The notes: generated by a model not told the origin, from the letters alone. A DNA stretch of 64,000 nucleotides from Cinnamomum chago (GCA_038049695.1 CP142458.1:62467501-62531500); one strand, 5' to 3'; shown: positions 1-16,516, counted from the stretch's first letter. Program-made: numbers and translations.

Positions 1-3000
1 ACCATTTTGTTCACTAATTTCCAAATTTTTATTCAGTTATTTTTCGTCTTTTGTAAAATTAATTGTGAGATATGGTGCTATTAAAGAATCATTTCAAAGG
101 AAAAATATTTTAGATTTTATCATTCAGAAAGTTTTTTTAGTCTTTCTTGACACTATTTTGTCCACCCCGGTTAATAAACTAAGTCAAGGTGGGAAAAACA
201 AAAAAAATTTAACTATGCACTATTTACTCCATTAGGTGGTTCATGGTGTACATACTGTTTTTTAACTCTAAAAACTTAAATGCCATGTGCTTTTTCAATA
301 ATAAACCTTGAACTAAGATGGGATGAAAATAAAAGAGAAAATGAATAGTGTATTTTATAATGGATCAAAAGAAAAGGAATCAAGTGTATTTTACTTACTA
401 CCTTTTGGTGTTCGATACTTACAATTTTGTGGGCACATTAAATACTTCGCCAGCAGTTTAAAAGTCGCGACAAAAGGTATTAGCTAGTATGCTAATTTTG
501 TTATTGTTGCTGGTGGCCAATTGGTGATTGTGTTATAATTCAAATACCAAATTCACTACACATGAGAGAATTAACATTCTCTCTTCTTTTTTTTTTTACC
601 TAAAACAATGCTAATTGTGCAAATAGTTTCTATTTATTTATTTATTTTTATTTTTTTTGGTGAAACTAAAAGATACTTGAGTGGTATTTGTATTTGAAAT
701 TTGAGAGTTAAGAACATTAGAGGGCTCTGGGAGGATTCTAGAAGATATGAGATTATTTTCTTTTTAAATATTAACCCTTTAATCTTGTACACTAATCTTA
801 GATATTTGTAATTTAATGTTCCTTCAGTTGTATATTATTTATTACGGCCTTTGAAAAAGGTATGGGGATTTTCAAAACTTATAAGCACATCACATACATA
901 CAGGTACTTCATTTGCATTATTGCTTTGCGTTTAGTTTTTTCTTTTTCTTTTTTAGAAAAAAAGTAGCAACTAACAAAATATCATAAATAAGATAGTGAA
1001 ATGTATAAACGTAAACTCATTTTATGTCTGCCCTATTTTTTTCTCTCTTTTAATGAAAGTTACCATTAAAAAATTAAATATTATTTTCCCTTTTGCTTCA
1101 TGTGTTTGTATTTTATTTAGATAGAATAATTAAGGTTTTCAATTTGACATAATAGTTGTATTGATCTTGATTTATACTCCTGTTGGAAGAGTAATCACAA
1201 GTTGGATAATGTGATAACTACTACTAAATATTAGTTCTCTTCTGATATTAGTGATTACTAAAGATAATTTCATAAATGCAATTTAGTGGTAGGTCTTATA
1301 GATTGCTATCGTAAAATTGTTGTTGTTCAGTACAATTTTTAGTTTTTTAATATATAACTTTTGTGAATTTTTTTATTATAAAAGGACATTTATTTATTAT
1401 TTCTCTTACTCATGAGGCTTAAATTGAAAAACTTTGATAATTTTCTAACACATTTATTTCTTTCATCATTACAAGCTTCTTCTTTTTGTTCTTGTTCTTC
1501 TTCTTCTTTTCATATATTTCAATGAAACGTCATGCCTTTCCTTAAAGGGACAACAAGAATCTCATAGGAAATTGCTTGTTATGCTAGCGTTACTACTAAC
1601 TTCAGAGTCAATGAATGAAGTGGACGTTGTAAGTGTAAACAACTAAAATAAATATTTGATGCTGAGCTGCAACAAATTCAGTTTGTTTTTGTTCGTTTCG
1701 AATTTTTCTTACTTTGATTAGCACTCTCATCCTCTATAAAGAACAGAGCAGAAAAGTTGATTTGGAAAAACTGAATTATACTCTTATGTATTTCTTAAGA
1801 GGAAGGTCCAATTCTTTTGGCAGATTTGTATTTGTAATTTTTTATTTTTTGATATTTTTTTCCTATGGATATCTCTATTTGTGAGCTTCCATTTAACTGA
1901 ACTTCTATGACTACTTTGTACTGTCCTTTTTCTTACAGGGTACAAAATATAGCACTTTGTATCAAGCAAAACAAGATGCTGACTCTTCGAGAGCTATTGC
2001 CTCTTTTTACCTGATAGTGATTCATCTTATAAAATAAAATAAAGCACATGTTAAATACTAATATTGATAAACATGTGCTTTGCAAATCTTAACCGTCAAA
2101 GTTCATATCATAGTTCCACCATTATTGTTCTTCTTATTCTTTTCATATATTTCAATGAAGCGTCATGCATTTCCTTAAAGGAAAAACGAGAATCTAATAG
2201 AAACTGCTTGTTATGCTAGGTTTACTACTAACTTCAGAGTCAATGAATGAAGTGATCGTTTTAAGTGTAAATAACTAAAATAAGTATTTGATGCTGAACT
2301 GCAACAAATTCAGTTTGTCTTTGTTCATTTCAAATTTTTCTTACTTTGATCGGCACTCCCATCCTCTATATAGAACATAGCAGAATAGTTGATCTAGAAT
2401 ACCTACGTTACATTCTTATGCATTTCTTAATAGGAATGTCCAATTCTTTTGCCAGATTTGTATTTGTAGTTTTTTGTTTTTTGGTATTTTTTCCCTATGG
2501 ATATCTCTATTTGTGAGCTTCCATTTAACTAAACTTCTATGATTACTTTGTATTATTCTTTTCTTACTGGGTATAAAATATAGCACTTTATATCAAGTAA
2601 AAAGAAGATGCTGACTTTTGGAGAGGTATTGCCTCTTTTTACCTGATAGTGGTCCGTCTTATAAAATAAAACAACGCACATGTTAAATACTAATATTTAT
2701 CAACATGTGCTCTGCAAATCTTATTTGTCAGAGTTCATATAATAGTTCCACCATTGTTGATTCATGTCGCTTGAGGACAAGTCGGATTACTTCATTATTT
2801 TTGACGATCTGTGTGAGATGTTATTCTTCATTGTAAGTTAAAACTAAAACCACCATCTCAGATTTTTTATTCTTATGTCCTTAGGTAGGATATAATTTTT
2901 TTTTTTCCCTTAATAAAATCTAATTTTGTAGTGAACATATAATGTCCATGGTAATTGGTTAAAACAGTAAGCTCATCTGGTTCTTAGTTTTTATTTTTAT

Positions 3001-3445
3001 TTTTTATAAAACTGCAGGTTATCGATTTGACTATGCTTTTGACTGGACTCCAACTTTAGCAGGTCAAGTCTACCAAGAAACTGATAAGTAGACCTGATAG
3101 ATTAAATAAAGTAAATTTAAATTTCTTAGTACAGATTCATGATAAAATATCTAGAAATATATGATTTATATCCTCAAAAAGTTATATAAATCCCATATCG
3201 ATGGTCTTTTGAGATCTCATTTTTCTCACTATATCATCGTTTTATTGTTTTCAAATGTAGATGAAAAAAGTATTGTCAGCTGTATTTGGACATTGTACGG
3301 GCCTTGCAATTTACAATCATTCATTTTCTGTTGAAAGTTGATTTTTCAATGTATTTCAGCTTTCACTAAATTTTTTAAAAGCTTTATTTTTTAAAAATTT
3401 TCTTAGTAAAACTGTGTGTTCGGTGCACGTGTAGGGCTCCACTAG
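1..3445 (+). mobile_element. Helitron-like element 1 (3' part; left end outside window)
   Basis: AT-rich, no open reading frame of note. The right end reads GGGCTCCACTAG followed by T at 3446, the CTAG|T terminus expected of a Helitron. A GTGCAC/CACGTG palindrome sits just upstream, but a long hairpin like that of the 42.7 kb element is not preserved. Three blocks of this region (about 1-150, 487-650 and 3299-3445) recur in the same order at 5836-6262, which ends in the same way, so the span behaves as one transposable unit. No Rep/helicase coding sequence is visible, so it would be non-autonomous. The assignment is inferred from the termini and the repeated structure; the 5' end is not in the window. 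Confidence 0.55.
1490..2764 (+). repeat. Direct tandem duplication, about 633-bp period
   Basis: Two adjacent copies (about 1490-2130 and 2131-2764) share most of their sequence, including TTTCATATATTTCAATGAA (near 1509 and 2141), a run around CTTCAGAGTCAATGAATGAAG, and GTTCATATCATAGTTCCACC at the end of each. They differ by scattered substitutions, so the duplication is not recent. It lies within Helitron-like element 1. Confidence 0.8.
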
Positions 3446-4340
3446 TATACTCTTATAAAAGAGAGAAAGATGATCTACTTTTTTCACTACACACATAGCC
3501 AATGAAATGTAAGTTGTGGGGCCCATCCTTATATATCTACTATCTACTATCTACTACTCTTATAAAAGGGAAAAAAAGTGCAATGCTTTTCACTACACAC
3601 CATGGCCCACTTATAATATTATTATATTACCCAATGCTTTTCACTATATACCATGGCCCACTTATATTATTATTATATTATCCTTATATAAAAGAGAGAA
3701 AGTGGAGTACTTTTCCACCACACACCTGCCCAATAAAATGCAAGATGTGGGCCCCACTTTGTATTATATTATATTATATCTATACCCTTATATATCTATA
3801 TCTTATTCTATACCCTTATATAAAAGAGAGAAAAATGGAGTACTTTTTCACCACACACCTGCCCAATAAAATGCAAGATATGGGTCCCACTTAGTATTAT
3901 ATTATATTATATCTATGTCCTTATATATCTATATCTATATCGATACCCTTATATAAAAGAGAGAAAAGTGGAGTATTTTTTTACCACACACCTGCCCAAT
4001 AAAATGCAAGATATGGGCCCCACTTAGTATTATATATATACCCTTATCTATATCTATACCTATACCCTTATATAAAAGAGAGCAAGATGTAGTACTTTTT
4101 TCACTACACACATGCCCAATAAAATGCAAGACACTACACACTTGCCCAATAAAATGCAAGTTGTGGGCCCCACTTAGTATTATTATTATATATATGTATA
4201 TACCCTTATCTATATATATATATATCTATACCCTTATATAAAAGAGAGCAAGATGTAGTACTTTTTTCATTGCACACATGCCCAATAAAATGCAATATGT
4301 GGGCCCCGCTTAGTATTATTATTATATTCAATATCATATA
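3446..4340 (+). repeat. Helitron-associated minisatellite array
   Basis: Tandem, variable-length repeats of roughly 90-170 bp. Each unit contains CCTTATATAAAAGAGAG, a stretch of T followed by CACTACACAC or CACCACACAC, then GCCCAATAAAATGCAAG, then GTGGGCCCCACTTAGTATT and a TATTA-rich spacer. The same family appears in opposite orientation at 45410-45852 and 47632-48844. Short reading frames here are by-products of the repeat and not genes. Confidence 0.85.
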
Positions 4341-5835
4341 TTTCTATACCCTATTAAAAAAAGAGAGTAAGATCGATGTAGTGCAGTTTCACTACATACT
4401 TGCCGAATAGAAAGAGAGCAAGGTGTAATAAGGGAGGAAATAGAATGAGATAAAGGAAAGAGAAAGAACAGAGATAAGAGAGAGTGAATCGGATGGATAA
4501 AGATGGGGACATAATGAGAATCTCCCAATTTGTCTAAAATAGACTTTGGGCCAGGCTTGGATTTAGAGGGGTTTGAGGATCCGGATCAAGATGATCTAGT
4601 AGACAAAAGTTTAGGAATTAAAAATATCTACCCAACGGTACCATAATCTCAAAAATCTAAAATTATGAAAGAGCCCCTAAATTCTCTGAAAAATTACTAA
4701 CTACCTCCCTACTATACCCAAATGAACCCGGATATAGACCAAACTTGGCACACACGATCCTAATAATTTTTTTAATCTCTTTTATTGAGTATATGCTGAT
4801 ATTTTTAACATAATAAAATTTCATTTTAATACATTCCAATAAATCGAGTAATTTTTTTCGATTTCCTTGGTTTTTTTTTTTAAGGTGGTGGAGAAAAAAA
4901 AAGGAAAATGTGGATAAGATTGGAATATATCTCAAATCAATATCTCAAATGTTGTTGTTGTTTTTTTTTTTTACTTCTTCTTTTTCAATTTTCTTTCATT
5001 CTTCTTATTCAGATACTACAAGATTTTCAATGCAGGGAATTTTGTAAATATGAGATTTTTCCTCTGTGACTGATTGTGTAAGGAACAACATGGAATTTTA
5101 ACAAATTCTTCATTGACTCTTACTTTCTTTTGGAATGGAGGCAGTTTTTATACATGTAAGTGAGCACTGTCTACTGAAATTATTACCGTTTGATTGTATC
5201 TTCTTCTCCAATTTATTTTAATGTTGCAATAAAATCTTCATTCTAAGAAAAATGGGTACAACTGGAGTTAAGAAAATGATGATGAAAAATTGGTTTTTTC
5301 TTTCTCATTTTTTTTTTTATTTCTTGAATCTTAACTGCAGGCTTCCAAATTGTGCGTATTTCGTATTTCCTTATGGCAGAACTTTGTATTTAGTTCTCAC
5401 TCTACGTTTGGAATATGAATTTGTGCATAGCATTTAAAATGTAAAATTGATACTGTTTTGTTATGTGAGATGGGAAAATGGAAAACTCAAACAAAAAGTC
5501 TCCTAGTTGAGAAAGCCAAAGTCGACAATAACTAAAAGGATGATGCTATGAGGCATAGAAAAGCTTTCCATTATCTGTCAGAATCTATTTTTCTTCTCCA
5601 TAGAGTCGAATGGGAAGGGCTTTTTTTAAGCAGTACATGTGCTAATATTCAAAAGGCCAAAAACATAATCCATATTTGTATAAGAATCTGACATTTTATT
5701 TTGTTTATTTTTCCTGCTTTAGTTTATGTTAGTTAAATTCTTACGCTTTAAACCAAGGCCTCTTCAATCGTCACCCTCCAAACCCCTCAAGAGTGGGATA
5801 AGACCAATAAGCATTCATTCATGGTTCTCATTGAA

Positions 5836-6262
5836 CCATTTTGTTCACTAATTTTCAAATTTTTATTCAGTTAAAGAATTAATTGTGAGATATGGTGCTA
5901 TTAAAGAATTATTTCAAAGGAAAAATATTTCAGATTTTATCATTCAGCTTGCTACTTTTGTTATTGTTGATGGTGACCAATTGGTGGTTGTATTATAATT
6001 CAAATACCAAATTAACTACACACGAGAGAATTAACATTCTCTCTCTTTTTTTTACCTGAAACAATGCTAATTGTGCAAATAGTTTCTATTTATTTATTTA
6101 TTTATTTTTATTTTTTGGCCTTGCAATTTACAATAACTCATTTTCTGTTGAAATTTTATTTTTAAATGTATTGAAACTTCTACTGAATTTTTTAAGAACT
6201 TCATTTTTTCAAGATTTTCTTAGTAAAACAGTGTGTTCGGTGCACTTGCAGGGCTCTACTAG
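5836..6262 (+). repeat. Deletion derivative of Helitron-like element 1
   Basis: 5836-5948 matches 1-150, 5949-6110 matches about 487-650, and 6118-6262 matches 3299-3445, in the same order and orientation. Both copies end in GTGTGTTCGGTGCAC...GGGCTC(C/T)ACTAG. Confidence 0.75.
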
Positions 6263-6779
6263 TAATATATAAGGGGCACTTTTTTACTGTGGGAGTTACC
6301 TTTACTTTACCGTTACTTCACCAGTGGGTAAACAAACATGCCCCCGAAGAAATCCCTCTCAAGTATACATGGTAATACTTCTGTGTCATGACTTAATACA
6401 CGACTGATTTCTGTCACAGTCTGGCTCTGATAGGGACCCACTATGGACCCGATGCATTTTCTTTGTGTGTCATCATCACATAATAAATTAAAAGGAGTAC
6501 CAAAACAAGCGGCACCGATTAATATTTCTTCCAACTGCTAGTGTCCAATTAAATTTTTCCATTGGTTGATGTCCATCTCAGATGGATTAATTGTTGTCGT
6601 TGGACAATTAAGAAAAGATCCAGCATCCAAGTATGGTTCCTAACTCAATGAAAATAACTCCATAATATCATTGATTAGTGCTGTTCTTAGCCAAACAAAC
6701 CAAAAAAAAGTCCCAAAAAAGAATCTATTTTTTTTTAAGTGAATGAGAACATCACTATTGATAGATATCTGGTGCACAA

Positions 6780-8363
6780 GGGCGGTTCGGATCGGTTTAG
6801 AGTGAAAACCCGGTTTGGTTTGGTTTTATTTGGTTACGGTTTATTTATTTATTTTTATTTACAAAAAAATGGCAGTTCAATTATTGAGAAAAATCATCAA
6901 AATACCTGCAAATAGTAGTAGAACAAATACTCACTAAGGTTGTGTTTGGCAAATCTGATTCTTGCCTCTTATTGTCTAAAAACTGTATGAAACAGTTTTT
7001 AGATTGTTTGGAAACATATGTTGCAACCTCTATTTCAAATGATGTTTAGATGATTTGCCTCTATTTCAAATGGGCTGGAAATTGGGGAGATTTGAATAAG
7101 TGGAATAAGTCTAAAGCGGGTAGATGGCGGAGCTACAGTGAAACTGGCGTCCTTTTTGGACAGTCCTTTTTTATTTTTATTTTCAATTTCTGGGACCCTC
7201 GTTGATGATCCAATCCGTTGAAAGTATTAAAAAGGCCAAAAAGGGCTAGAGGTTCAAATTTCAATCGTTGATCTATCTCGGATCTCGATATATGTGTAAA
7301 ACAATGTAAACCATTTTATCTCAATTTTTTATCATTGTGGAATCCATAATCACGATCAGAACCATTGCTCCTCTTTAAAAGGCCCACAGCAGCAATGAGA
7401 CTAAAAATTACTCTCTAATTCCATGTGGATCTCAAGAAACATGCTAAAACGTCTTCCACCGTTGACATACTATGCATGGGTTGACTGGGTTTTGAAATGG
7501 CCACAGGCAGTCCGATTTTTGTGTTTTTTAATAAATTTTGGGACCATAAACCATGATCCAAACCATTGGATATATTAAGAAGATCAATAATAACCACGAG
7601 TCCAAATTCTAGCCGTTGGATCATCATAGATATTGAGATATTTGCAAAAAAGATACAAACATTTATATCTATTTTTCAACACCCGTGGGCCCCAAATGCA
7701 AGATCCATACCGGTCATTAAAATGTGGAACACGTGTTTGAGATAAAATCTCAACGTATGGATGGTCGCAGATCTTGAGATATTTGCAAAATGCCCAGACC
7801 ATTAGATCTATTTTTACATGTGTCTTACCAAACAGTCTATTTTTAAAATATCAATGTCTTACCAAACAGTCTATTTGTAAAACATCAATTTCAAACCACT
7901 CTATTTGATATAGATCTATATCATACAGATCTGTTTCGTAAAGATAAGATTTGCCAAACAAGCCCTAAGTCTTAACCAAACAGAAATATTTAAAGTTATC
8001 ACATCCCAAAGCAAATACCTGCAACTTTACTCCAAACTACCAGCACTCCAACAACAACTTCATAAGCCATAACATTTCAAATAGACTACATGTGAGTTCT
8101 GAGAAGGCAGAACCGATAACCCTAAAAGTAAAATCGCAATATTGAGTTCATGTGAGTTGTTGAATGAAAGTATGAAACTATGAAAGTACGAAACCCTAAA
8201 GCTCCTAAAATAGTCAAAACTCAATACTCAAGTTAATATATAGTCAGTTCGGTTTAGGCGGTTAACCGTGGGTTCAAACTGATAACCGACCAATATAAGA
8301 CGGTTTCTATGATTTTCAAACCATTGACCAAACCAATCCACATAAAACCGATCCAAACCGCCC
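6780..8363. mobile_element. Inverted-repeat DNA element, non-autonomous
   Basis: The left end GGGCGGTTCGGATCGGTTT (from 6780) is matched in inverted orientation by AAACCGATCCAAACCGCCC at about 8345-8363. Both inner flanks carry further CGGTTTGG/AACCG-rich sequence. This pattern is common for non-autonomous hAT-like elements, but no target-site duplication could be made out, so the class is open. There is no coding capacity. A second inverted-repeat element is nested inside. Confidence 0.5.
6938..7965. mobile_element. Nested TIR element with TAA duplication (PIF/Harbinger-like?)
   Basis: The left end GGTTGTGTTTGGCAAATC pairs with the right end GATTTGCCAAACAAGCCC (12 of the outer 15 positions agree). 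Both sides are flanked by TAA (6935-6937 and 7966-7968), or CTAAG if one base of each terminus is counted. A 3-bp TAA duplication with GG...-type termini suits PIF/Harbinger elements, but the evidence is thin. The interior holds several diverged copies of a TTGAGATATTTGCAAA-containing segment and no reading frame. Confidence 0.45.
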
Positions 8364-9756
8364 GGTTCGGTCCGATTTTACAATGATACCGGATTTTTTG
8401 TGCGGACCTAAACTATCATGTCAGCTAAAGCTTACCTGGATATTTTCTAATTTGGAAATTATTAAGTATGGCTAAATGGGCTTTTTGAGTTAGCCATATA
8501 ATGATTTACTAGCATTAAACCCCATACGATGCACCGGTTGATCGAAGTTCATACAAATTAGACAATGAAATAAAATCTAACACCCAAAAGCAAGGAGCCA
8601 AAACAACCAAGCATTAGATGAATGAAATCTAAGACACCAAGCATGAGCATGGGACAGATTCTTAATAAAGTCCACAATAAAATGAATATTGTTATATCAT
8701 GAAGGTTAAAATCTATAATAAATTGATGGACAATTGCGCGCCTAAGAAAACAAAAGCGTGCATCAATTTCTAGCAAAGGTCTGCATTGATTTGTAGAGTA
8801 TGAATCCTCTTAAGTGTCCTGCTCAGTTCTCTGAGTGAATAGAGTGAAACTCTATAGTGCGGCCTACTTATTAAAAATTGGAGTTGAAAAAAAATAAATG
8901 CCTTGCTTATTTATATAATGTCCTCAAATTTAAATTCAATCAGAGTCAGTCCTGCCATAAGATTAGAGTGTTATTTATATAATCTTATGCATTATTAATT
9001 ATATTATTAAATGTATTCTCAATCTTAGGATAGGACCAACTTCTATTAGAGTAAAATTTAAAAAATTTCTCCTCTTGGGAGCACTCTCCATGCCATCCCC
9101 GAGCGCTGGAGCCCTATAATTCATGGGTCCCACAATGAGGTCTTCACGGATCAGGATGAAGTGCAAAAGGCAATAGAAAATCCTTCCATCATCACTCATC
9201 AGGCAGAGGATCATTCTAGTGAGATATTAGGATATCCGGACATACTACCTCCACGTGGCCTCTGTCCTCTGGCCACAAATATCGGCGGTAGGTGACTATA
9301 AATAAAAGTTTGACCTACCTTGTCTCTCTCCACAGTCCATGCATCTGAACTGCTCAAAGCCCCGACCTCTCTCTGATCACTCTCCCACATTAGAACAAAC
9401 CAACTTCGTTTCCCCCTTTGTTCTCTTATTTTAAGGACCTAAGTTTCCCCCTTGCTAGTAGGAGTATATCATCATACCACTGTAACAGTGAGAAGAACAT
9501 ACAAGCATTATAATTTCGGTTGCTGATTGTTGCCCTGCATTTTGAGAAGGTATTGAAATGTGTGCTTACACTTGATGAAGTTGTTTTACATGTTTGGATG
9601 GTTTACACTTGATGAAGTTGTTTTACATGTTTGGATGGTTTCCACCATCACAGCATGATCTTTTTTTGCTTTTTGTTTCTTTTTTATGGGTTGAAATCTT
9701 TAGTGCCTGATGGTAAGAAAATGATGACTAAATTAAAAGAAGTTAGTATAGAGAAG
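8364..9756. other. Gene-free stretch with one promoter-like segment
   Basis: AT-rich sequence without a convincing coding region. At 9250 there is a G-box-like CCACGTGGCC and at about 9297 a TATA-like CTATAAATAAA, followed by a pyrimidine-rich leader-like stretch, but no gene follows. 9566-9641 is a two-copy 37-bp direct repeat around CACTTGATGAAGTTG. Otherwise nothing recognised. Confidence 0.5.
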
Positions 9757-9972
9757 CAGTGGTTGCTTAGTTGGTTAAGTGCCCATCTCTCACTCAGCTT
9801 TCTAGGGTTTGATCTATGGATCTGCTACCCTTTTTGACTTGTGTTGGCTTCCTTTCCGCATGTGCTGACTCCCATCGCCTATGTGCGGAATCTTTTCTCA
9901 CCTGTGCGGGCTTTCTTTCCGTGTGTCCTATTACTTTCATGAGTCCTAGCCCCAATTAGTTGAAAAAAAAAA
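9757..9972 (+). mobile_element. tRNA-derived SINE-like copy
   Basis: A box-like GCTTAGTTGGTTAAG is followed about 40 bp later by a B-box-like GGGTTTGATCT. A body follows with repeated TGTGCGG motifs and an A-rich tail ends at 9972. A diverged second copy lies at 10931-11180. The homology of the two copies continues beyond the A-tract (TATGTGAT...GGCCACCATG), so the duplicated unit is larger than the SINE. Confidence 0.5.
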
Positions 9973-10163
9973 TTACGGCGATCAAGAGAGGAAAGTTGTA
10001 TGTGATCTGGTGGGCCACCATGCATACGGCCAATTAGACAAATTACAACCATAGGATTGAAGCGGGTTCCACATGTTGAATGATGAGACAGTTAGAATCT
10101 GAATAATGTAATTTCTTTTCCATGGGCTGTGGACTTCTCTGGGCTTTTTTTTTCTTTTTTTTT

Positions 10164-10860
10164 GAATTTTGACCATACGGGATATAAAAGACCATGAGTT
10201 TCTCAAAATGGTGTTAATCAAAACTACATCCGAAATGTGGCTATCGTACATGGGGCTCCAAATTCTTTTTCTAATTCTATCCATATTGTGCGATATTGCA
10301 CAATTTGTGCAATATCACACAAATTGAAGGTGAAACTTCCATTTCTTCCTGCAACTTTTTTCGTTCCTACTACTTTATTGATCATTAAAAAAGATTTTCA
10401 ATAGCATTTCTCCGTTGCTTTTCCATTTATCCAAAAGTATCTCAAGGTTTCTTCACAACTCTTCTTCCTTTTTCTTTTTCATTTAGTCATTATCTTGTTG
10501 TGATGACTTTACCATGAGGACAAGAGATTGATCCACAATATCAATACCTTGTAAAATTTTGTGGTCTATGTATGCTTTTTGGGAACTGCTTCTCATAAAT
10601 CATCTTTAGGTGAAGAGAATGAAAGACTCCTCTTTTTAGGAACTTTTTTTAACGATCAAGAAAGTAGTGGAGGGAAATATAAAACGGAGATTATTGAACG
10701 GTTGTGCGATATCGCATAGATTGTGCGATATCGCGCAAAATGGATAGAATTGGAAAAAGAATTTGGGGTCCCATGTATAGTACTCACATTTGAGATATAG
10801 TTTTGGTCAACATCATTTTGAGGAATTCTTGGTCTTTTATATCCCGTATGGTAAAAATCC
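10164..10860. mobile_element. Foldback/MITE-like element with ~150-bp inverted arms
   Basis: The left arm (10164-10310) and right arm (10702-10860) are inverted repeats. Both contain ACCATACGGGATATAAAAG at the outer edge and AATTCTATCCAT plus TGTGCGATAT palindromes at the inner edge. About 390 bp of non-coding sequence separates them. Long arms without a reading frame fit a Mutator-type MITE, but no clear 9-bp duplication is seen. Confidence 0.65.
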
Positions 10861-10930
10861 CTTTATTTTTCCTTTCTTTTTTAAGGTAAGTGTCACTAAG
10901 TACTGATCACATGACCACTCACTCACACTC

Positions 10931-11180
10931 AGCCTGTTGGCTACCAAAGCAACCCATATTTCACCCAGCTTCTTAAGTTCGATCTCTGCCATTTTCAAAT
11001 TGTGTGGGCTCCCTTTTCACATGTGTGCGGTTTTTTTTTTTTCCCCCTATTTGGGCCTGGCTCTCATCCCATGCGTGCGGACTCTCTTCTCACTTTTGCG
11101 GGCTATCTACTTGTTTGTGCTGGGCACTTTCATTATCATGGGTCCCAACCCCACTTCGTAGACCCAAAAGAAAAAAAAAA
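10931..11180 (+). mobile_element. Second, diverged SINE-like copy
   Basis: Related to 9757-9972: it shares the TGTGCGGACTC/TCTTCTCAC body, the CATGGGTCCCAACCCC stretch and an A-rich tail (about 11166-11180). The A-box region is degraded; a B-box-like AAGTTCGATCTCTGCC is at about 10975. Together the two copies flank the foldback element. Confidence 0.45.
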
Positions 11181-11299
11181 GGTGAGGGAATTAAGTTATA
11201 TGTGATATGGTTGGCCACCATGAATACAGCCAATCAGACAGATTACTACCATAGGGTTGAAGGAGTATCCACATGTTGAATCTGATGAGATGTTTAGCA

Positions 11300-15050
<3,751 letters not shown>

Positions 15051-15354
15051 CAGAAAGAAAAAAGTATATATATATTAGTATCCTTACCCACGTGAGAATT
15101 GGTAGAGTGACATAAGGCCCAGGTTTGCTCCCCATCTCTTCTTATGTTTGAAACTACTTTAAATTTGTCTGGTGTGCATCCGTGTAGATTTAGCGGGTGC
15201 AGCCGATGGGATTAGTCCTATTGGGTCAAAGACTTCAAAGGAAACCAATGTCATTCAGAATATATATATATATTTCTAGTACAATGAGAAAATAAAGATT
15301 AACTATATGCTTATGTTTGCTTTAGAAGGATGAATGCGACTCTTGAGACATTTG

Positions 15355-15360
15355 AATAAA
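15355..15360 (+). terminator. Probable poly(A) signal of the HCT-like gene
   Basis: AATAAA in the context TTTGAATAAAGACT lies about 300 bases after the stop codon. The same context is conserved after the pseudogene copy (31320-31325). Confidence 0.4.
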
Positions 15361-16351
15361 GACTTCTTAATGTGAATTTAAGTGGGGTGGAGATTTGACC
15401 TCATCATATGTTGTGTTTTCAAAGTCGTGAAATGAAATAGAATGATTTGGTTTATAGTACGTACTTATTAAACTTTGTAGGCCTATGAATGTTGTGAATG
15501 TTGCATCTTTTATAAGATTGGGTAGGTAAAAGTTTCTTTGATTAGGTAGTGGGATAAATTTCTTTTCAATCTTGTTAATGAAATATAGTAAAAAAAGAAT
15601 TTGCTAATATGGAGTAATGGTCATGTAAATAGTACTGAGACACCTCTTTGCCACTTTGTTATGAGGCACTTCTGAGATGAGGAGTATAATAGAATGGAGA
15701 TGTGTGAATGTGGGTTTGAATGTGAGTTCTTCTGAAATGAAGTAAACCTTGCATGGCTGCATTATATATGGGGCTCATGTAGGAGACTGAAACTGTATTA
15801 CAGCTCAATAAAATATATAAATCGAGATCTCAACCAATTACAACAATCGGGATGATGTTGATTATGACTATAACCCATATCTAGCTGGTTCTACTACATC
15901 GCTTGATTCAATATTGTTGAAAACTTTGAATTAGGTCCCTTTAATATTTAAAATTATTTTCAAGAGTCAAGACTTCATTGAATATATGAGTTGATCCATA
16001 GTGATTTGACTCAAACTAACTCAAATGGATATCAAGGTGGGTTGGGAAAGGGTCTAGAGGGGATGGTTTATCTTGGATGTTTTGAGTCTCTGAGTCTCAC
16101 TGGTAACAATAAAACAGTTTCTTGTGCTGGAGGGGAAAGTTCCTCCTAACATGACCCTGATTTAAATACAAGTTGTAGACATTAATAGTTGGGTGTGTAA
16201 ATGGTGTTTAGTGTGATGCTCATAAGATGTAGTCATGAAGCAACTGAATATGGTTTTGGTTTGAATGAGGGTTGTCCCTCTTCCATTCTGTTTAGTAAAT
16301 GGGCTTGAAACATGAACCTGACCCAACTCTGACTTAACCCAAACTTGGGTT
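15361..16351. other. Gene-free stretch between HCT-like gene and LINE
   Basis: AT-rich 3' flank. The first part is related to the 3' flank of the second HCT copy (GTGGAGAT..TGACTTCAT..ATATGTTGT). Nothing else is recognised. Confidence 0.4.
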
Positions 16352-16365
16352 ACTGTGCCCAAGCC
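16352..16365. repeat. LINE target-site duplication, 3' side
   Basis: ACTGTGCCCAAGCC, identical to 22173-22186, directly abuts the poly(T) that is the LINE poly(A) tail on the minus strand. Confidence 0.9.
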
Positions 16366-16516
16366 TTTTTTTTTTTTTTGCTTAAAGGGTAATTGTATTA
16401 AAAAAGAAGAAGAAAGAAACAGGGAAAGGAATTTACAAAGGTCAAATTGGACCCCCAAAATGAAGAGAAAGAACAAAGAAGAAGAACCAGAAGCAGAGGG
16501 AAACAGAACCAGAACC

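Larger units (their letters stand above)
3446..6262 (+). mobile_element. Helitron-like element 2, non-autonomous
   Basis: Starts directly after the CTAG terminus of element 1 and ends at CTAG (6259-6262) followed by T. A possible 5' terminus in A|TC context lies at 3536 (TCTACTATCTACTATC...), so the left boundary could be 3446 or 3536. It consists of the minisatellite array, then about 1.5 kb of unassigned AT-rich sequence, then 5836-6262, which is an internally deleted copy of element 1. No transposase is encoded. The element call is inferred from the termini. Confidence 0.5.

Noticed and set aside
3502-3894. Open frames of 117-130 codons
   Set aside because: They are periodic products of the minisatellite and have no protein-like composition.
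3446-4340. CRISPR-like array
   Set aside because: Units vary in length, have no constant spacers, and the family is eukaryotic and linked to Helitron ends.
9631-9837. 68-codon open frame starting MDGFHHH
   Set aside because: Overlaps a 37-bp tandem duplication and a SINE-like copy; no recognisable domain.
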